Assembly (NCBI RefSeq): GCF_030818655.1
Contig: NZ_JAUTAN010000001.1
Coordinates: 868,001-932,000, forward strand
Direction of reading: 5' to 3'
Source: Nocardioides zeae
GTDB lineage: Bacteria > Actinomycetota > Actinomycetes > Propionibacteriales > Nocardioidaceae
DNA length: 64,000 nt
Part shown: positions 37,844 through 46,838 of the stretch, one piece after another
Layout: each line of letters starts with the position of its first letter
Numbering within the stretch: position 1 is the stretch's first letter
Notes under the pieces: model-generated
Told to the model about the DNA's origin: nothing
What the model saw: the letters and a program-made list of their open reading frames with translations, nothing else
Database searches by the model: none
Translations under genes and position numbers: made by a program

Positions 37844-38612
37844 GTGGGCACCGGGTGGTTCGTGGACGCGGCGTGCGACCTCGTGACCGGCAGCGCGTGC
37901 GTCGGCTGTGCCCGCCCCGGACGCCTGCTCTGTGCGGCGTGCGCGGCCACGCTCCCGGCCCGGGGCGCGCCCGCCGTCGTCGACCCGTGGCCGGGCCGGC
38001 CTCGTGCCGACCTGGGCGGGCGCACCCCACGCCGACCTGGCCCGTGACCTGGTGATCGGCCACAAGGAGCGCGGCCGCTGGGGCCTGCGCGCCCCGCTCG
38101 GGCGGCTCCTGGCCGCCGCGGTGGCCGCCGGCGTCGGAGCGCCGCCCGGACGGGGTCGGCTCCTGCTCTGCGCGGTGCCGTCGCGCCCCGGCACGGTGCG
38201 GAGCCGCGGGCACGACGCGACCGGGGCCGTGGTCGCGCGGGCGGCCCGCACCCTGCGGGCGCAGGGGTACGACGCGGTCCGCGTCGACCTGCTCCGGTCG
38301 GGACGGGCGCTCGACCAGGGGGACCTCGACGCGGCCGGCCGGGCGGTGAACCTGGTCGGCACCATGCGCTGCCCGGCCCACCTTCTGCGGGCGGCGGCGG
38401 CGCGCCACGGGCGAGGGTCGGTGGTGCTGTGCGACGACGTGGTCACGACCGGGGCGACGCTCGTCGAGGCGGCGCGGGCGCTGGGGAGCAGCGGCGTACC
38501 ACCGCTGCTCGCCGCGACGGTGACCTCCACCCCACGGCGCGGTGGACGGGGGACGAGGACTTCAGACGATTCCCAGGCGCGTTCCCTTCCCCGGGCGGGA
38601 AGGGACGACTAA
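37844..38612 (+). pseudogene. comF: ComF-family phosphoribosyltransferase, frameshifted
   Basis: Equivalent to Rv3242c in this neighbourhood. The first frame (GTG 37844, after TGGGAT plus 6 nt) gives the zinc finger CVGC ... CAAC (TGSACVGCARPGRLLCAACA) up to VVDPW. The protein then continues in the +1 frame: AGLVPTWAGAPHADLARDLV, GHKERGRWGLRAPLGRLLAA and the PRPP loop CDDVVTTGATLVEAARALG, ending at 38612. The switch must fall at about 37991-38003 in the GC run ccgggccggcc. Removing one base there would give an intact protein of 255 residues, a normal ComF length. It may be a sequencing error, a recent mutation or, less likely, programmed frameshifting. Confidence 0.85.
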
Positions 38613-38621
38613 CGTCGTCGC

Positions 38622-38990
38622 ATGGAGTCCGCCCGGGTCCGTGGTTGCGTCGCCCCGACGCGCCGAGCCCCGTCAGGGGTGCGGTCACGGCGGTGCGGCA
38701 AGCCGATGCCAGTCGCAGGCGAAACGGCCCACGTAAGTCCGTCCCGGTCCGCCGGTGCCGGACGATCACGGTGCGGCTTAGACGTAAGTCCTGCCTCGCC
38801 CTCGTCGTCAGATGCGACGTCCGGCGGGAGAAGGTCGGTAGTGGCGGAGAAGCTGCGAACACCTCAGCAGGCGACTGTGGGGACGAAGACCAGGTCGGCC
38901 GGGCGGGCTCCATCCACCGGCGGGACGCGAGCCACCGTGGGTGGCTCGTGCACGCGACCGCACGGAGGTCGCCCCCGCACCTGATCCACC
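38622..38990 (+). ncRNA. Candidate structured leader RNA of hpf (raiA-motif type)
   Basis: A 397-bp gap separates comF from hpf and has no coding signature: third codon positions in the one long frame are often A or T, unlike every gene here. TAACGT (38610-38615) places a transcription start near 38622. The stretch contains repeated ACGTAAGTCC segments (at about 38731 and 38781), purine-rich unpaired tracts (GGGAGAAGGTCGGTAGTGG, GGCGGAGAAGCTGCGAAC) and a 9-bp hairpin CGAGCCACC-GTG-GGTGGCTCG (38928-38948). The raiA RNA motif is known from actinobacteria and firmicutes upstream of raiA/hpf genes, exactly this position. The family assignment rests mainly on context; the boundaries are approximate. 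Confidence 0.5.
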
Positions 38991-39009
38991 AACCACCAGG
39001 GAGGTTCGC

Positions 39010-39738
39010 ATGGAGATCGTGGTCACCGGACGGCATGTCGAGGTGTCGGAGAGCTTCAGGTCCCACGTCGAGGAGAAGCTCGCCCGACTGGAGAAGCACG
39101 ATCACCGCATCATCAGGGTGCAGGTGGAGGTCTCGGAGGAGAAGAACCCCCGCCAGGCCGACCGCTGCATGAAGGTGCAGCTCACCGCGTTCTCCAAGGG
39201 GCCGGTGGTCCGTGCGGAGGCGTGCGCCGACCACAAGATGGGTGCGCTCGACGTCGCGCTGGACCGGATGGCCGCGCAGATGCGCCGCGCCGCCGACCGC
39301 CGCCGCATCCACCGCGGCCGCCACGTGCCCACCTCCGTCGCGCAGGCGCTGGCGGGCACCGGGGTGGTCGAGGAGCGGACGGCGGACGGCCCCGGTGACG
39401 CTCCCGCGGACGGCGCGCCCCAGCGCCGCCAGGTCGGGGGCATCGAGGTGGAGGGGGACGGTCCGCTCGTCGTGCGGGAGAAGGTGCACCCCGCGGAGCC
39501 CATGACGCTCGACCAGGCGCTCTACGAGATGGAGCTGGTCGGCCACGACTTCTACCTCTTCGTCGACAAGGCGAACGACCGTCCGTCGGTCGTCTACCGA
39601 CGACGTGGCTACGACTACGGCGTGATCGCGCTCGACCTCGACGGGGGCCTGGACGGCGTGGGCGGCGTCGCCGGTGAGGTCGACCGCGAGGTCGCCGGCG
39701 CCGGCGCCGCCGTGCTGGCGGGGCGCGCCGAGGGCTGA
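39010..39738 (+). CDS. hpf: Long-form ribosome hibernation promoting factor
   Basis: 242 residues. The N-terminal RaiA/HPF domain (1-100: MEIVVTGRHVEVSESFRSHVEEKL, then KLARLEKHDHRIIRVQVEVS and ACADHKMGALDVALDRM) occupies the mRNA/tRNA channel of idle ribosomes. The C-terminal dimerisation domain (about 155-215: VREKVHPAEPMTLDQALYEM, LVGHDFYLFVDKANDRPSVV, YRRRGYDYGVIALD) brings two ribosomes together as 100S particles. GGGAGG lies 7 nt before ATG. A long untranslated stretch precedes it. Confidence 0.95.
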   Translation: MEIVVTGRHVEVSESFRSHVEEKLARLEKHDHRIIRVQVEVSEEKNPRQADRCMKVQLTAFSKGPVVRAEACADHKMGALDVALDRMAAQMRRAADRRRIHRGRHVPTSVAQALAGTGVVEERTADGPGDAPADGAPQRRQVGGIEVEGDGPLVVREKVHPAEPMTLDQALYEMELVGHDFYLFVDKANDRPSVVYRRRGYDYGVIALDLDGGLDGVGGVAGEVDREVAGAGAAVLAGRAEG

Positions 39739-39777
39739 GCGACCCGAGAGACCGGCGGGGGAGGCGTCGCGGCGTGT

Positions 39778-39783
39778 CATGAT
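39778..39783 (+). promoter_or_regulatory. Leaderless -10 box of the LuxR-type regulator
   Basis: CATGAT followed by 7 nt and GTG at 39791. Read this way, the two ATG codons at 39779 and 39782 are part of the promoter rather than starts. Confidence 0.5.
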
Positions 39784-39790
39784 GGCCCCC

Positions 39791-40498
39791 GTGACGCCCC
39801 CTCCCGCCACCTCGGACGGCACCTCGGACGACACCTCGGGCACCGAGCCGGTCCGTGTGATCGTCGTCGACGACCAGGAGCTGTTCCGTCGCGGCCTCAC
39901 CATGCTCCTCGGCATCGAGGAGGGCATCGAGGTCGTCGGCGAGGCGGGCGACGGCGAGGCGGGCCTGCGGCTCGCCACGACGACCGCCCCCGACGTCGTG
40001 CTCCTCGACGTCCGGATGCCGAAGGGTTCCGGCATCGCCGCCTGCAAGGCGATCAAGGACGCGGTCCCCGCGACGAAGATCATCATGCTCACCGTCTCCG
40101 ACGAGGAGGGCGACCTCTACGAGGCGGTGAAGAGCGGCGCGTCGGGCTACCTGCTGAAGGACTCCTCGATCGACGAGGTCGCGCAGGCCGTGCGGGTGGT
40201 CTCCGACGGCCAGTCCCTCATCAGCCCGTCGATGGCGGTGAAGCTCATCGACGAGTTCAAGCACATGTCGCGGGCGGAGAAGACGCCCGGCCCCTCGCTG
40301 AAGCTCACCGAGCGCGAGCTGCAGGTGCTGCGCCTCGTCGCGACGGGCATCAACAACCGTGAGGTCGGGCACCGGCTCGGCATCACCGACAACACGGTGA
40401 AGAACCACATGCGCAACATCCTCGAGAAGCTCCAGCTGCACTCGCGCATGGAGGCCGTCATGTACGCGGTGCGCGAGAAGCTCCTCGACGTGCCGTGA
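39791..40498 (+). CDS. NarL/LuxR-family response regulator
   Basis: 235 residues. After a disordered Ser/Thr/Asp-rich N-terminus the receiver begins VRVIVVDDQELFRRGLTMLL, with the phospho-acceptor in VVLLDVRMPKGSG, the switch in MLTVSDEE and Lys in GYLLKDSS. The C-terminal LuxR HTH reads LTERELQVLRLVATGINNRE and HRLGITDNTVKNHMRNILEK. No sensor kinase gene is adjacent. Similar orphan regulators lie beside hpf/secA in other Nocardioidaceae. GTG at 39791 follows CATGAT by 7 nt; ATG at 39779 or 39782 would add 3-4 residues. The stop overlaps the next GTG. Confidence 0.88.
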   Translation: MTPPPATSDGTSDDTSGTEPVRVIVVDDQELFRRGLTMLLGIEEGIEVVGEAGDGEAGLRLATTTAPDVVLLDVRMPKGSGIAACKAIKDAVPATKIIMLTVSDEEGDLYEAVKSGASGYLLKDSSIDEVAQAVRVVSDGQSLISPSMAVKLIDEFKHMSRAEKTPGPSLKLTERELQVLRLVATGINNREVGHRLGITDNTVKNHMRNILEKLQLHSRMEAVMYAVREKLLDVP

Positions 40499-41715
40499 GC
40501 CGCACGGCCCCGGCCGGTCCCACGATCACCCTGGCCCAGGCGCGCCGCATCGCGCTCGCCGCGCAGGGGTTCGCCGACCCTCCCCACGCCACCCCGACGT
40601 TGCGCACCTTCGACCGCACGCTGCGGCGCACCCGCGTGCTGCAGATCGACTCGGTGAGCGTCCTGCAGCGGGCGCACTACATGCCGCTCTACTCCCGCAT
40701 GGGCCCCTACGACACCGGGTTGCTCGAGCGTGCGACGACCGGGCGCCCGCGGCGCATCGTGGAGTCGTGGGCGCACGAGGCGGCGTACCTGCCGGTCGAG
40801 CACTGGCCGCTGCAGCAGCTGCGGCGCGACTCCTGGCGGGAGCGGTACGCCGCGAGCGGCATCGGCGTCGAGGACCCGGGCCTCGTCGAGGAGGTCCGGC
40901 AGCGCGTCGCGGTGGAGGGCCCGGTCACGGCCCGCGAGCTCGACGACGGCCGCCCCCGCCGGCGGGACCACTGGGGCTGGAACTGGTCCGCGGCCAAGCA
41001 GGCGCTCGAGATGATGATGCGGACCGGCGACCTGGCGGTCGCCGGGCGCAACGCGGCCTTCGAGCGTCGCTACGACCTGCCCGAGCGCGTGCTGCCGCCC
41101 GAGGTGCTCGCCGCGCCGGTGCCGGAGCGGGCCGACGCGGTCCGCGCGCTGGTCGCGATGGCGGCCCGCAGCCACGGCGTCGCGACGGTCGCCTGCCTGG
41201 CGGACTACTACCGGATCGGCCAGCGGGCGGCGGCCGTCGCCGTGCAGGAGCTCGTCGAGGCGGGCGAGCTGGAGCCGGTCGTGGTGCGGGGGTGGCCGGC
41301 CGCGACGTACCTGCACCGCGACGCGGCGCGGCCCCGGCGCGTCGACGCCCGTGCGCTGCTCAGCCCGTTCGACCCGGTCGTCTGGTTCCGGCCGCGCGCG
41401 GAGGCGCTGTTCGGCTTCCACTACCGCATCGAGATCTACACGCCGGCCCACAAGCGGGTGCACGGGTACTACGTGCTGCCCTTCCTGCTGGGCGACCGAC
41501 TGGTTGGCCGCGTCGACCTGCGGGCCGACCGGCGGGGCGGCCGTCTCGAGGTGCTGGGAGCGTTCGCGGAGGCCGACGCGCCGCCCGCGACGGCGGCCGG
41601 GCTGGCCGCGGAGCTGCGCCGGTTGGCGGGCTGGCTCGACCTGGACACGGTCGTCGTGTCCCCCCGCGGCGACCTCGCGCCCGCGCTCGCGGGCGAGACT
41701 GCGGCGCACCGCTGA
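40495..41715 (+). CDS. YcaQ/AlkX-like winged-helix DNA glycosylase
   Basis: 406 residues of the HTH_42 superfamily, whose members (AlkZ in Streptomyces, YcaQ/AlkX in E. coli) unhook interstrand crosslinks or alkylated bases. LAQARRIALAAQGF is the first wing. LRRTRVLQIDSVSVLQRAHY holds the QxD catalytic motif as QID, and LLSPFDPVVWFRPRAEALFGFHYRIEIY is a late conserved block (in parts: LLSPFDPVVWFRPR, LFGFHYRIEIYTP). GTG at 40495 overlaps the regulator stop, suggesting a two-gene operon of DNA repair and control. Confidence 0.88.
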   Translation: MSRTAPAGPTITLAQARRIALAAQGFADPPHATPTLRTFDRTLRRTRVLQIDSVSVLQRAHYMPLYSRMGPYDTGLLERATTGRPRRIVESWAHEAAYLPVEHWPLQQLRRDSWRERYAASGIGVEDPGLVEEVRQRVAVEGPVTARELDDGRPRRRDHWGWNWSAAKQALEMMMRTGDLAVAGRNAAFERRYDLPERVLPPEVLAAPVPERADAVRALVAMAARSHGVATVACLADYYRIGQRAAAVAVQELVEAGELEPVVVRGWPAATYLHRDAARPRRVDARALLSPFDPVVWFRPRAEALFGFHYRIEIYTPAHKRVHGYYVLPFLLGDRLVGRVDLRADRRGGRLEVLGAFAEADAPPATAAGLAAELRRLAGWLDLDTVVVSPRGDLAPALAGETAAHR

Positions 41716-41837
41716 CCTCCGGGGAGGGGTGCGCGCGGCGACCTTGTCGCGTGGGTAGCATGGCGGGCGCGTCCGTCGCGCCCCTGCGACGCCTGCATTG
41801 CGACCAGCGCACACTGAACTAGCCAGGAGTTCGATCC

Positions 41838-44651
41838 GTGGGGATCATCGACAAGCTGCTCCGAGCCGGCGAGGGCAAGATCATCCGCCAGCTCGAGGCG
41901 ATCGCGTCCGCCGTCAACGCCATCGAGGACGACTACGTCGCGATGACCGACGAGGAGCTGCAGGGCCAGACGGCCGAGTTCAAGAAGCGGCTCGAGGAGG
42001 GCGAGACCCTCGACGACCTGCTGCCGGAGGCGTTCGCCGTCGTCCGCGAGGCGGCCAACCGCGTGATCGGGCAGCGTCACTACGACGTGCAGATCATGGG
42101 CGGCGCGGCGCTCCACATGGGCAACATCGCGGAGATGAAGACCGGTGAGGGCAAGACCCTCGTCGCGACCCTCCCGACCTACCTCAACGCGCTGTCCGGC
42201 AAGGGCGTCCACGTCGTCACCGTCAACGACTACCTGGCGAAGTACCACGCGGAGTGGATGGGACGCGTCCACCACTTCCTCGGCCTGACGACCGGCGTGA
42301 TCCTCCCGTCGATGCGGCCCGAGGCCCGGCGGGCGGCCTACAACTGCGACATCACCTACGCGACCAACAACGAGCTCGGGTTCGACTACCTCCGCGACAA
42401 CATGGCGACGTCGGTGTCCGACTGCGTGCAGCGCGGCCACAACTTCGCGATCGTCGACGAGGTCGACTCGATCCTGGTCGACGAGGCCCGCACGCCGCTC
42501 ATCATCTCCGGCCCCACGCAGGAGGAGGTGCGCTGGTACGGCGAGTTCGCGCGCATCGTGAAGAAGCTCGAGCGCGACGTGGACTACGAGGTCGACGAGA
42601 AGAAGCGCACGATCTCGGTGCTCGAGCCGGGCATCACGAAGGTCGAGGACCACCTCGGCATCGAGAACCTCTACGAGTCGGCGAACACGCCGCTCATCTC
42701 CTTCCTCAACAACTCGATCAAGGCCAAGGAGCTGTTCCGCCGCGACAAGGAGTACGTCGTGCAGAACGACGAGGTCCTCATCGTCGACGAGCACACGGGC
42801 CGCATGCTGTCCGGGCGTCGCTACAACGACGGCCTGCACCAGTCGATCGAGGCGAAGGAGGGCGTGAAGGTCCGCGAGGAGTACCAGACGCTCGCCACCA
42901 TCACGCTGCAGAACTACTTCCGCCAGTACGACAAGCTCTCGGGCATGACCGGCACGGCCATGACCGAGGCCGCGGAGTTCGACAAGATCTACGAGCTCGG
43001 CGTCGTGCCCATCCGCACCAACAAGCCGCCGCAGCGCGTCGACCAGCCCGACCTCGTCTACCGCACGGAGAAGGCGAAGTACGAGGCCGTCGTCGACGAC
43101 ATCGAGGAGCGGCACCGCAAGGGCCAGCCCATCCTCGTGGGCACCGTCTCGGTCGAGAAGTCCGAGCTGCTCTCGAGCCTGCTCAAGAAGAAGAACATCC
43201 CGCACACGGTGCTCAACGCGAAGTACCACAGCGACGAGGCCAAGATCGTCGCGCAGGCCGGTCACAAGGGCGCCGTCACCGTGGCGACCAACATGGCGGG
43301 CCGCGGCACCGACATCATGCTCGGTGGCTCCGTCGAGTTCCTCGCCGACGCGGAGCTCCGCAAGAAGGGGCTCGACCCGGTCGACACGCCGGAGGAGTAC
43401 GAGGCCGCGTGGCCCTCGACCCTCGAGCGCATCAAGAAGCAGGTCGAGGACGAGCACGACGAGGTCCGCGAGCTCGGCGGCCTCTACGTGATCGGCACGG
43501 AGCGCCACGAGTCCCGCCGCATCGACAACCAGCTCCGCGGTCGGTCCGGCCGTCAGGGCGACCCGGGCGAGTCGCGGTTCTACCTCTCGCTCGAGGACGA
43601 GCTCATGCGGCTCTTCAAGGCCGAGTGGGTCGACCGCGTCATGACCGTCATGCGGGTCCCCGACGACGTGCCGATCGAGGCCAAGCGGGTCACCAAGACG
43701 ATCGCGAACGCGCAGGGCCAGGTCGAGGCGCAGAACTTCGAGTCCCGCAAGAACGTCCTCAAGTACGACGACGTGATGAGCCGCCAGCGCGAGGTCATCT
43801 ACCGCGAGCGGCGCCAGGTGCTCGAGGGGGAGGACCTCTCGACCCAGGTGCGGGGCTTCATCGAGGACGTCGTGACGTCCTACGTGCTGTCGGCGACGCA
43901 GGAGTACCCGGAGGACTGGGACCTGCACGCCCTGTGGGGCGCGCTGCGCCAGCTCTACCCGGTGAGCCTCGAGATCGACGACCAGATCGAGAAGGCCGGC
44001 GGCTCGAAGGCGGGCCTGTCCCGCAACGAGCTGGCCGCCGACCTCGCGAAGGACGCCCTCGCGGCGTACGACCGCCGCGAGGCCGAGGTGGGCTCGGAGG
44101 TGCTGCGGGAGCTCGAGCGCCGGGTGGTGCTGACGGTGCTCGACCGCAAGTGGCGCGAGCACCTCTACGAGATGGACTACCTGCGCGAGGGCATCGGCCT
44201 GCGCTCGTACTCGCAGCGCGACCCGCTGGTCGAGTACCAGCGCGAGGGCTTCGACATGTTCGGCACGATGATGGACGCCATCAAGGAGGAGGCCGTCGGC
44301 TACCTCTTCAACCTCGAGGTGCAGGTCGACGAGGAGCCGGTGGGCGAGGTCGTCGAGGGCGACGTCGCGCTCGAGGAGGACGCGTCCGAGGAGGCCGTCG
44401 ACCTCGAGAAGAAGCCGGTCATCCGGGCCAAGGGTCTCGACCCGGTGCGGCAGCCGCAGGGCCTGACCTACGCCGGTCCGTCGGAGGACGGCGAGGTCGT
44501 CGCCCGTCGCGACGCGGTGACGAAGGCCGACGACCCCTACGCCGACACCGGCCGGAACGACCTGTGCCCCTGTGGCTCCGGCAAGAAGTACAAGCGTTGC
44601 CACGGCGCGCCCGGCGGCCCGACCGGGCTGACGGCCCGCGTCAACGGCTGA
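41838..44651 (+). CDS. secA: Preprotein translocase motor ATPase SecA
   Basis: 937 residues. Drives unfolded preproteins through SecYEG. Motifs: Walker [12 protein letters not shown] (near 100-110), [13 protein letters not shown], motif II with [20 protein letters not shown], the preprotein-binding domain, [10 protein letters not shown], and [21 protein letters not shown]. The extreme C-terminus [17 protein letters not shown] is the SEC-C zinc motif. This corresponds to SecA1. AGGAG lies about 8 nt before GTG at 41838. A leader of about 75 nt follows the promoter-like TAGCAT at 41756. Confidence 0.97.
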   Translation: MGIIDKLLRAGEGKIIRQLEAIASAVNAIEDDYVAMTDEELQGQTAEFKKRLEEGETLDDLLPEAFAVVREAANRVIGQRHYDVQIMGGAALHMGNIAEMKTGEGKTLVATLPTYLNALSGKGVHVVTVNDYLAKYHAEWMGRVHHFLGLTTGVILPSMRPEARRAAYNCDITYATNNELGFDYLRDNMATSVSDCVQRGHNFAIVDEVDSILVDEARTPLIISGPTQEEVRWYGEFARIVKKLERDVDYEVDEKKRTISVLEPGITKVEDHLGIENLYESANTPLISFLNNSIKAKELFRRDKEYVVQNDEVLIVDEHTGRMLSGRRYNDGLHQSIEAKEGVKVREEYQTLATITLQNYFRQYDKLSGMTGTAMTEAAEFDKIYELGVVPIRTNKPPQRVDQPDLVYRTEKAKYEAVVDDIEERHRKGQPILVGTVSVEKSELLSSLLKKKNIPHTVLNAKYHSDEAKIVAQAGHKGAVTVATNMAGRGTDIMLGGSVEFLADAELRKKGLDPVDTPEEYEAAWPSTLERIKKQVEDEHDEVRELGGLYVIGTERHESRRIDNQLRGRSGRQGDPGESRFYLSLEDELMRLFKAEWVDRVMTVMRVPDDVPIEAKRVTKTIANAQGQVEAQNFESRKNVLKYDDVMSRQREVIYRERRQVLEGEDLSTQVRGFIEDVVTSYVLSATQEYPEDWDLHALWGALRQLYPVSLEIDDQIEKAGGSKAGLSRNELAADLAKDALAAYDRREAEVGSEVLRELERRVVLTVLDRKWREHLYEMDYLREGIGLRSYSQRDPLVEYQREGFDMFGTMMDAIKEEAVGYLFNLEVQVDEEPVGEVVEGDVALEEDASEEAVDLEKKPVIRAKGLDPVRQPQGLTYAGPSEDGEVVARRDAVTKADDPYADTGRNDLCPCGSGKKYKRCHGAPGGPTGLTARVNG

Positions 44652-44665
44652 CCGCTCCGCACGCC

Positions 44666-44703
44666 ACGACGGCCGCTCCCCCTGCCGGGGGAGCGGCCGT
44701 CGT
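44666..44703. terminator. Bidirectional terminator after secA
   Basis: ACGACGGCCGCTCCCCC and GGGGGAGCGGCCGTCGT pair as a 17-bp perfect stem with a TGCC loop, between the convergent secA and Rv3235-like genes. Confidence 0.88.
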
Positions 44704-44732
44704 CGTCCGACCGGGAGCGCGCCCGGTGTCGC

Positions 44733-45332
44733 TCAGGCGAACTCCAGGGCCGTGCAGATCCACCGCTCGGCCCGCTCCTCGAAGCGGGCCGCGACCGCGC
44801 GGGAACGCTGGCCGTAGCGCACGTGGGCGCTGATCTCGGCGACGTCGTCCGCCACGAAGCCGGCGTGGACGCTGCGCACCTGGGGCCGCACCACGTCGCG
44901 GGACCGACCGCCGCCACGCACGCTGGCCCGGGCCACGAGGTGGCCGCGTCGGGCGAGGTCGGTGTGGACCGGTGCGGCCGTCCAGCGCAGGAGCTGGCTG
45001 GCCGGGCGGTCCCCGCCCGCGATCTCCACCGCGGCCTGCACGTAGCGGTGCGCCCAGCTCTCGAGCCGACGACGGCGGCGGAGGTCGACCCGCACCACGT
45101 CCGCCCCCGGGCCCGCGACGGCGGGGCCCGTGCGCTGCGGCGCCGGCGGGGGTGGGTCGAGCGCGGGGACGAGGTCGAGCGCGAGGGTGCCCTGGACGGC
45201 GTCGCGGACGGGGCTGGTGGGGCGGCGGCCGGTGAACGGCACGACGCTCCCGCGGTGGGTGCCCGGCCCGTCGGGCCCGCTCGCGCTGGTCGGGCCCGTC
45301 GACGGGGTCGGCTGGCGGTCGGTGGTGGTCAT
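44733..45332 (-). CDS. Rv3235 family protein
   Basis: 199 residues. A Pro/Gly-rich disordered N-terminal half is followed by the conserved core RLESWAHRYVQAAVEIAGGD, RPASQLLRWTAAPVHTDLARRG, VRSVHAGFVADDVAEISAHV and a basic RYGQRSRAVAARFEERAERW ending WICTALEFA. The family is actinobacterial, lies near secA1 and has no known activity; the fold resembles small alpha/beta ligand-binding domains. It ends 10 nt after the LysM gene stop in the same direction, so the two are cotranscribed. Confidence 0.88.
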   Translation of the reverse strand: MTTTDRQPTPSTGPTSASGPDGPGTHRGSVVPFTGRRPTSPVRDAVQGTLALDLVPALDPPPPAPQRTGPAVAGPGADVVRVDLRRRRRLESWAHRYVQAAVEIAGGDRPASQLLRWTAAPVHTDLARRGHLVARASVRGGGRSRDVVRPQVRSVHAGFVADDVAEISAHVRYGQRSRAVAARFEERAERWICTALEFA

Positions 45333-45342
45333 CGGGTGCTCC

Positions 45343-46125
45343 TCACTCGCTCGGACGGGACAGGGCGCCCAGGTCGAGGCGCTGGCCGGGATGGATCAGG
45401 TCGGGGTCGGGCCCGACGACGTCGGCGTTCGCGCGGTGCAGCGCGAGCGTCGCGTCGAGCACCGCCGCGTCGTCCGCGCCGGCCGGGAGGTGGGCCGCCG
45501 CGATGGACCACAGGTCGTCACCGGCGACGACCACGTGGTGGGGCCGGGGCGCACCGCTCGCCGCCGAACCCCTGCCCGCGGTGGCGGCCGTGGCCGCACC
45601 GGCGGCGGGGACGAGGCCGTCGGGGCCGTCGGGGCGGTCGGGCAGCGGGAGGCCGTCGAGCAGCTCGGCCGTCGGCGAGGAGGCGCGACCGCCGGCGAGG
45701 GCACCGGTGGCCCCCGTCGCCCCGACGGCGGTCTCGCCGGTCGTGGACGGGTCCGCCGCCGGAGCGGTGACCGCCGTCGCCGGCTGGGCGAGGGCCACGG
45801 CGGTCGTCACGCCCAGGGCCAGCAGCACGCTGCGGCGGAGCACGGCCGGGCAGCCGCGGCGCTGCCGTTCCGCGCCACGCAGGGCGTCGACGCAGACGAG
45901 CGCCACGAGCACCCAGCACCAGGGGGCCGCCACGAGGAGCGCCGTCGACGCCAGGGCGACGAGGAGCGCGTCGTACGTCGCGTGCGGGTCGCCCCCGGAC
46001 AGGAGCGGGTCGGCGACGGGGACGACGCCCGGGAGGGCGAGCGCGACCGCGCCGAGGAGGAGCAGGGAGGCGAGGAGCGCGACGACGGCCACCCGCCATC
46101 GCGCCACGCCGACGGAAGAGGACAT
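45343..46125 (-). CDS. Membrane protein with C-terminal LysM domain
   Basis: 260 residues. Helices at about 8-32 (VAVVALLASLLLLGAVALAL), 50-80 (YDALLVALASTALLVAAPWCWVLVALV) and 97-115 (LLALGVTTAVALAQPATA) are followed by an extracytoplasmic Pro/Gly/Ala linker. The C-terminal LysM runs HHVVVAGDDLWSIAAAHLPA, HRANADVVGPDPDLIHPGQR. It should bind peptidoglycan and tether the membrane to the wall. ATG at 46125 was chosen because AAAGG lies 6 nt upstream; the longer frame to 46164 runs through a repeat. Its leader holds tandem TTTGCG motifs. Confidence 0.82.
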   Translation of the reverse strand: MSSSVGVARWRVAVVALLASLLLLGAVALALPGVVPVADPLLSGGDPHATYDALLVALASTALLVAAPWCWVLVALVCVDALRGAERQRRGCPAVLRRSVLLALGVTTAVALAQPATAVTAPAADPSTTGETAVGATGATGALAGGRASSPTAELLDGLPLPDRPDGPDGLVPAAGAATAATAGRGSAASGAPRPHHVVVAGDDLWSIAAAHLPAGADDAAVLDATLALHRANADVVGPDPDLIHPGQRLDLGALSRPSE

Positions 46126-46133
46126 CCCGAGAC

Positions 46134-46155
46134 CTTTGCGTTTGCGTGCGTTTGC
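46134..46155. repeat. CTTTGC/GTTTGC direct repeats before the LysM gene
   Basis: Plus-strand CTTTGC at 46134 and GTTTGC at 46140 and 46150, that is, repeats with 6- and 10-bp steps just upstream of the ribosome site. On the minus strand they read GCAAACGCAC-GCAAACGCAA, two near-identical decamers. Possibly an operator for a small HTH protein. Confidence 0.5.
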
Positions 46156-46228
46156 ATCATTCAACGCCTGCTCGACTGCATCGTCAAAGGGTTGTCCACA
46201 GCCGGTGGGCGCTGGCAGGCTCGTCCCC

Positions 46229-46783
46229 GTGACCTCGGATGCGCGCCTCTTCGCCCTGTTCGACGAGCTCGAGCAGGAGGCGACGGCCGCCTACGACCGG
46301 GAACGCACCCTGGAGGTGGGGGACCGGAGCCGTGCGGAGTACCGCGCGGTGACGCTGGCCAGCCGGATCGTCGCGTCCGTCGACACCGAGGTGTCGTTCG
46401 ACGTCGAGGGGGTCGGCACGGTGCGGGGCGTCGTCGGACGCACGGGCGACGGGTGGTGCCTGGTCCGGGCGACGGCCGCGGACTGGGTCGTCGCCCTCGC
46501 CGCGGTCGAGGCGGTCCACGGCGCCTCCGAGCGCTCGCGCCCCGAGATCACCTGGTCACCGGTCCAGCGGCTCGGGCTGGGCGCCGCGCTGCGGCGGCTC
46601 GCGGACGCCGAGACCGAGTGCGTGCTGCACCAGCGTGGCGGCGCGCGGCACGAGTGCGTCGTGCGGCGGGTGGGCGCCGACTTCGTCGAGGTCGCCGTGC
46701 GCTCCGGACGCGGACGGCGGACCGTCCTGGTCGCGCTGGCGGCGGTCGCCGCCGTCCGGAGCGGCGTCTCCGCGGTCGTCTAG
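46229..46783 (+). CDS. Hypothetical protein
   Basis: 184 residues, soluble, no known domain. A helical N-terminus (LFALFDELEQEATAAYDRER) precedes strand-rich segments: VSFDVEGVGTVRGVVGRTGDGWCLVRA and CVLHQRGGARHECVVRRVGADFVEVAV (in parts: GTVRGVVGRTGDGWCLVRA, HECVVRRVGADFVEVAV). These look like two barrel-like units of the same kind, perhaps an internal duplication of a small Sm/Tudor-like fold. GTG at 46229 follows CAGGCT by 7 nt (leaderless). Divergent from the LysM gene and convergent with tatB. Confidence 0.72.
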   Translation: MTSDARLFALFDELEQEATAAYDRERTLEVGDRSRAEYRAVTLASRIVASVDTEVSFDVEGVGTVRGVVGRTGDGWCLVRATAADWVVALAAVEAVHGASERSRPEITWSPVQRLGLGAALRRLADAETECVLHQRGGARHECVVRRVGADFVEVAVRSGRGRRTVLVALAAVAAVRSGVSAVV

Positions 46784-46788
46784 GGGCC

Positions 46789-46838
46789 GGTCAGCCGTGG
46801 GTCAGCCGTGGGTCAGCCGTGGGTCAGCCGTGGGTCAG
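46789..46838. repeat. 11-bp tandem repeat, 4.5 copies
   Basis: The unit GGTCAGCCGTG starts at 46789, 46800, 46811 and 46822, with a partial fifth copy (GGTCAG) from 46833 that contains the tatB stop codon (TCA on the plus strand, 46835-46837). Fills the gap between convergent genes; copies are identical, suggesting recent slippage. Confidence 0.9.

Noticed and set aside
38622..38984. A 120-codon frame with a leaderless-type promoter
   Set aside because: Codon third positions are not GC-biased as in real genes here and the peptide has no pattern; the region fits a structured RNA better.
46229..46783. SAF or excisionase-type regulator
   Set aside because: No HTH or SAF motif could be found in the 184 residues, so it is left as hypothetical.
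46789..46838. CRISPR array
   Set aside because: Repeat units are 11 bp and contiguous with no spacers; no cas gene is present.
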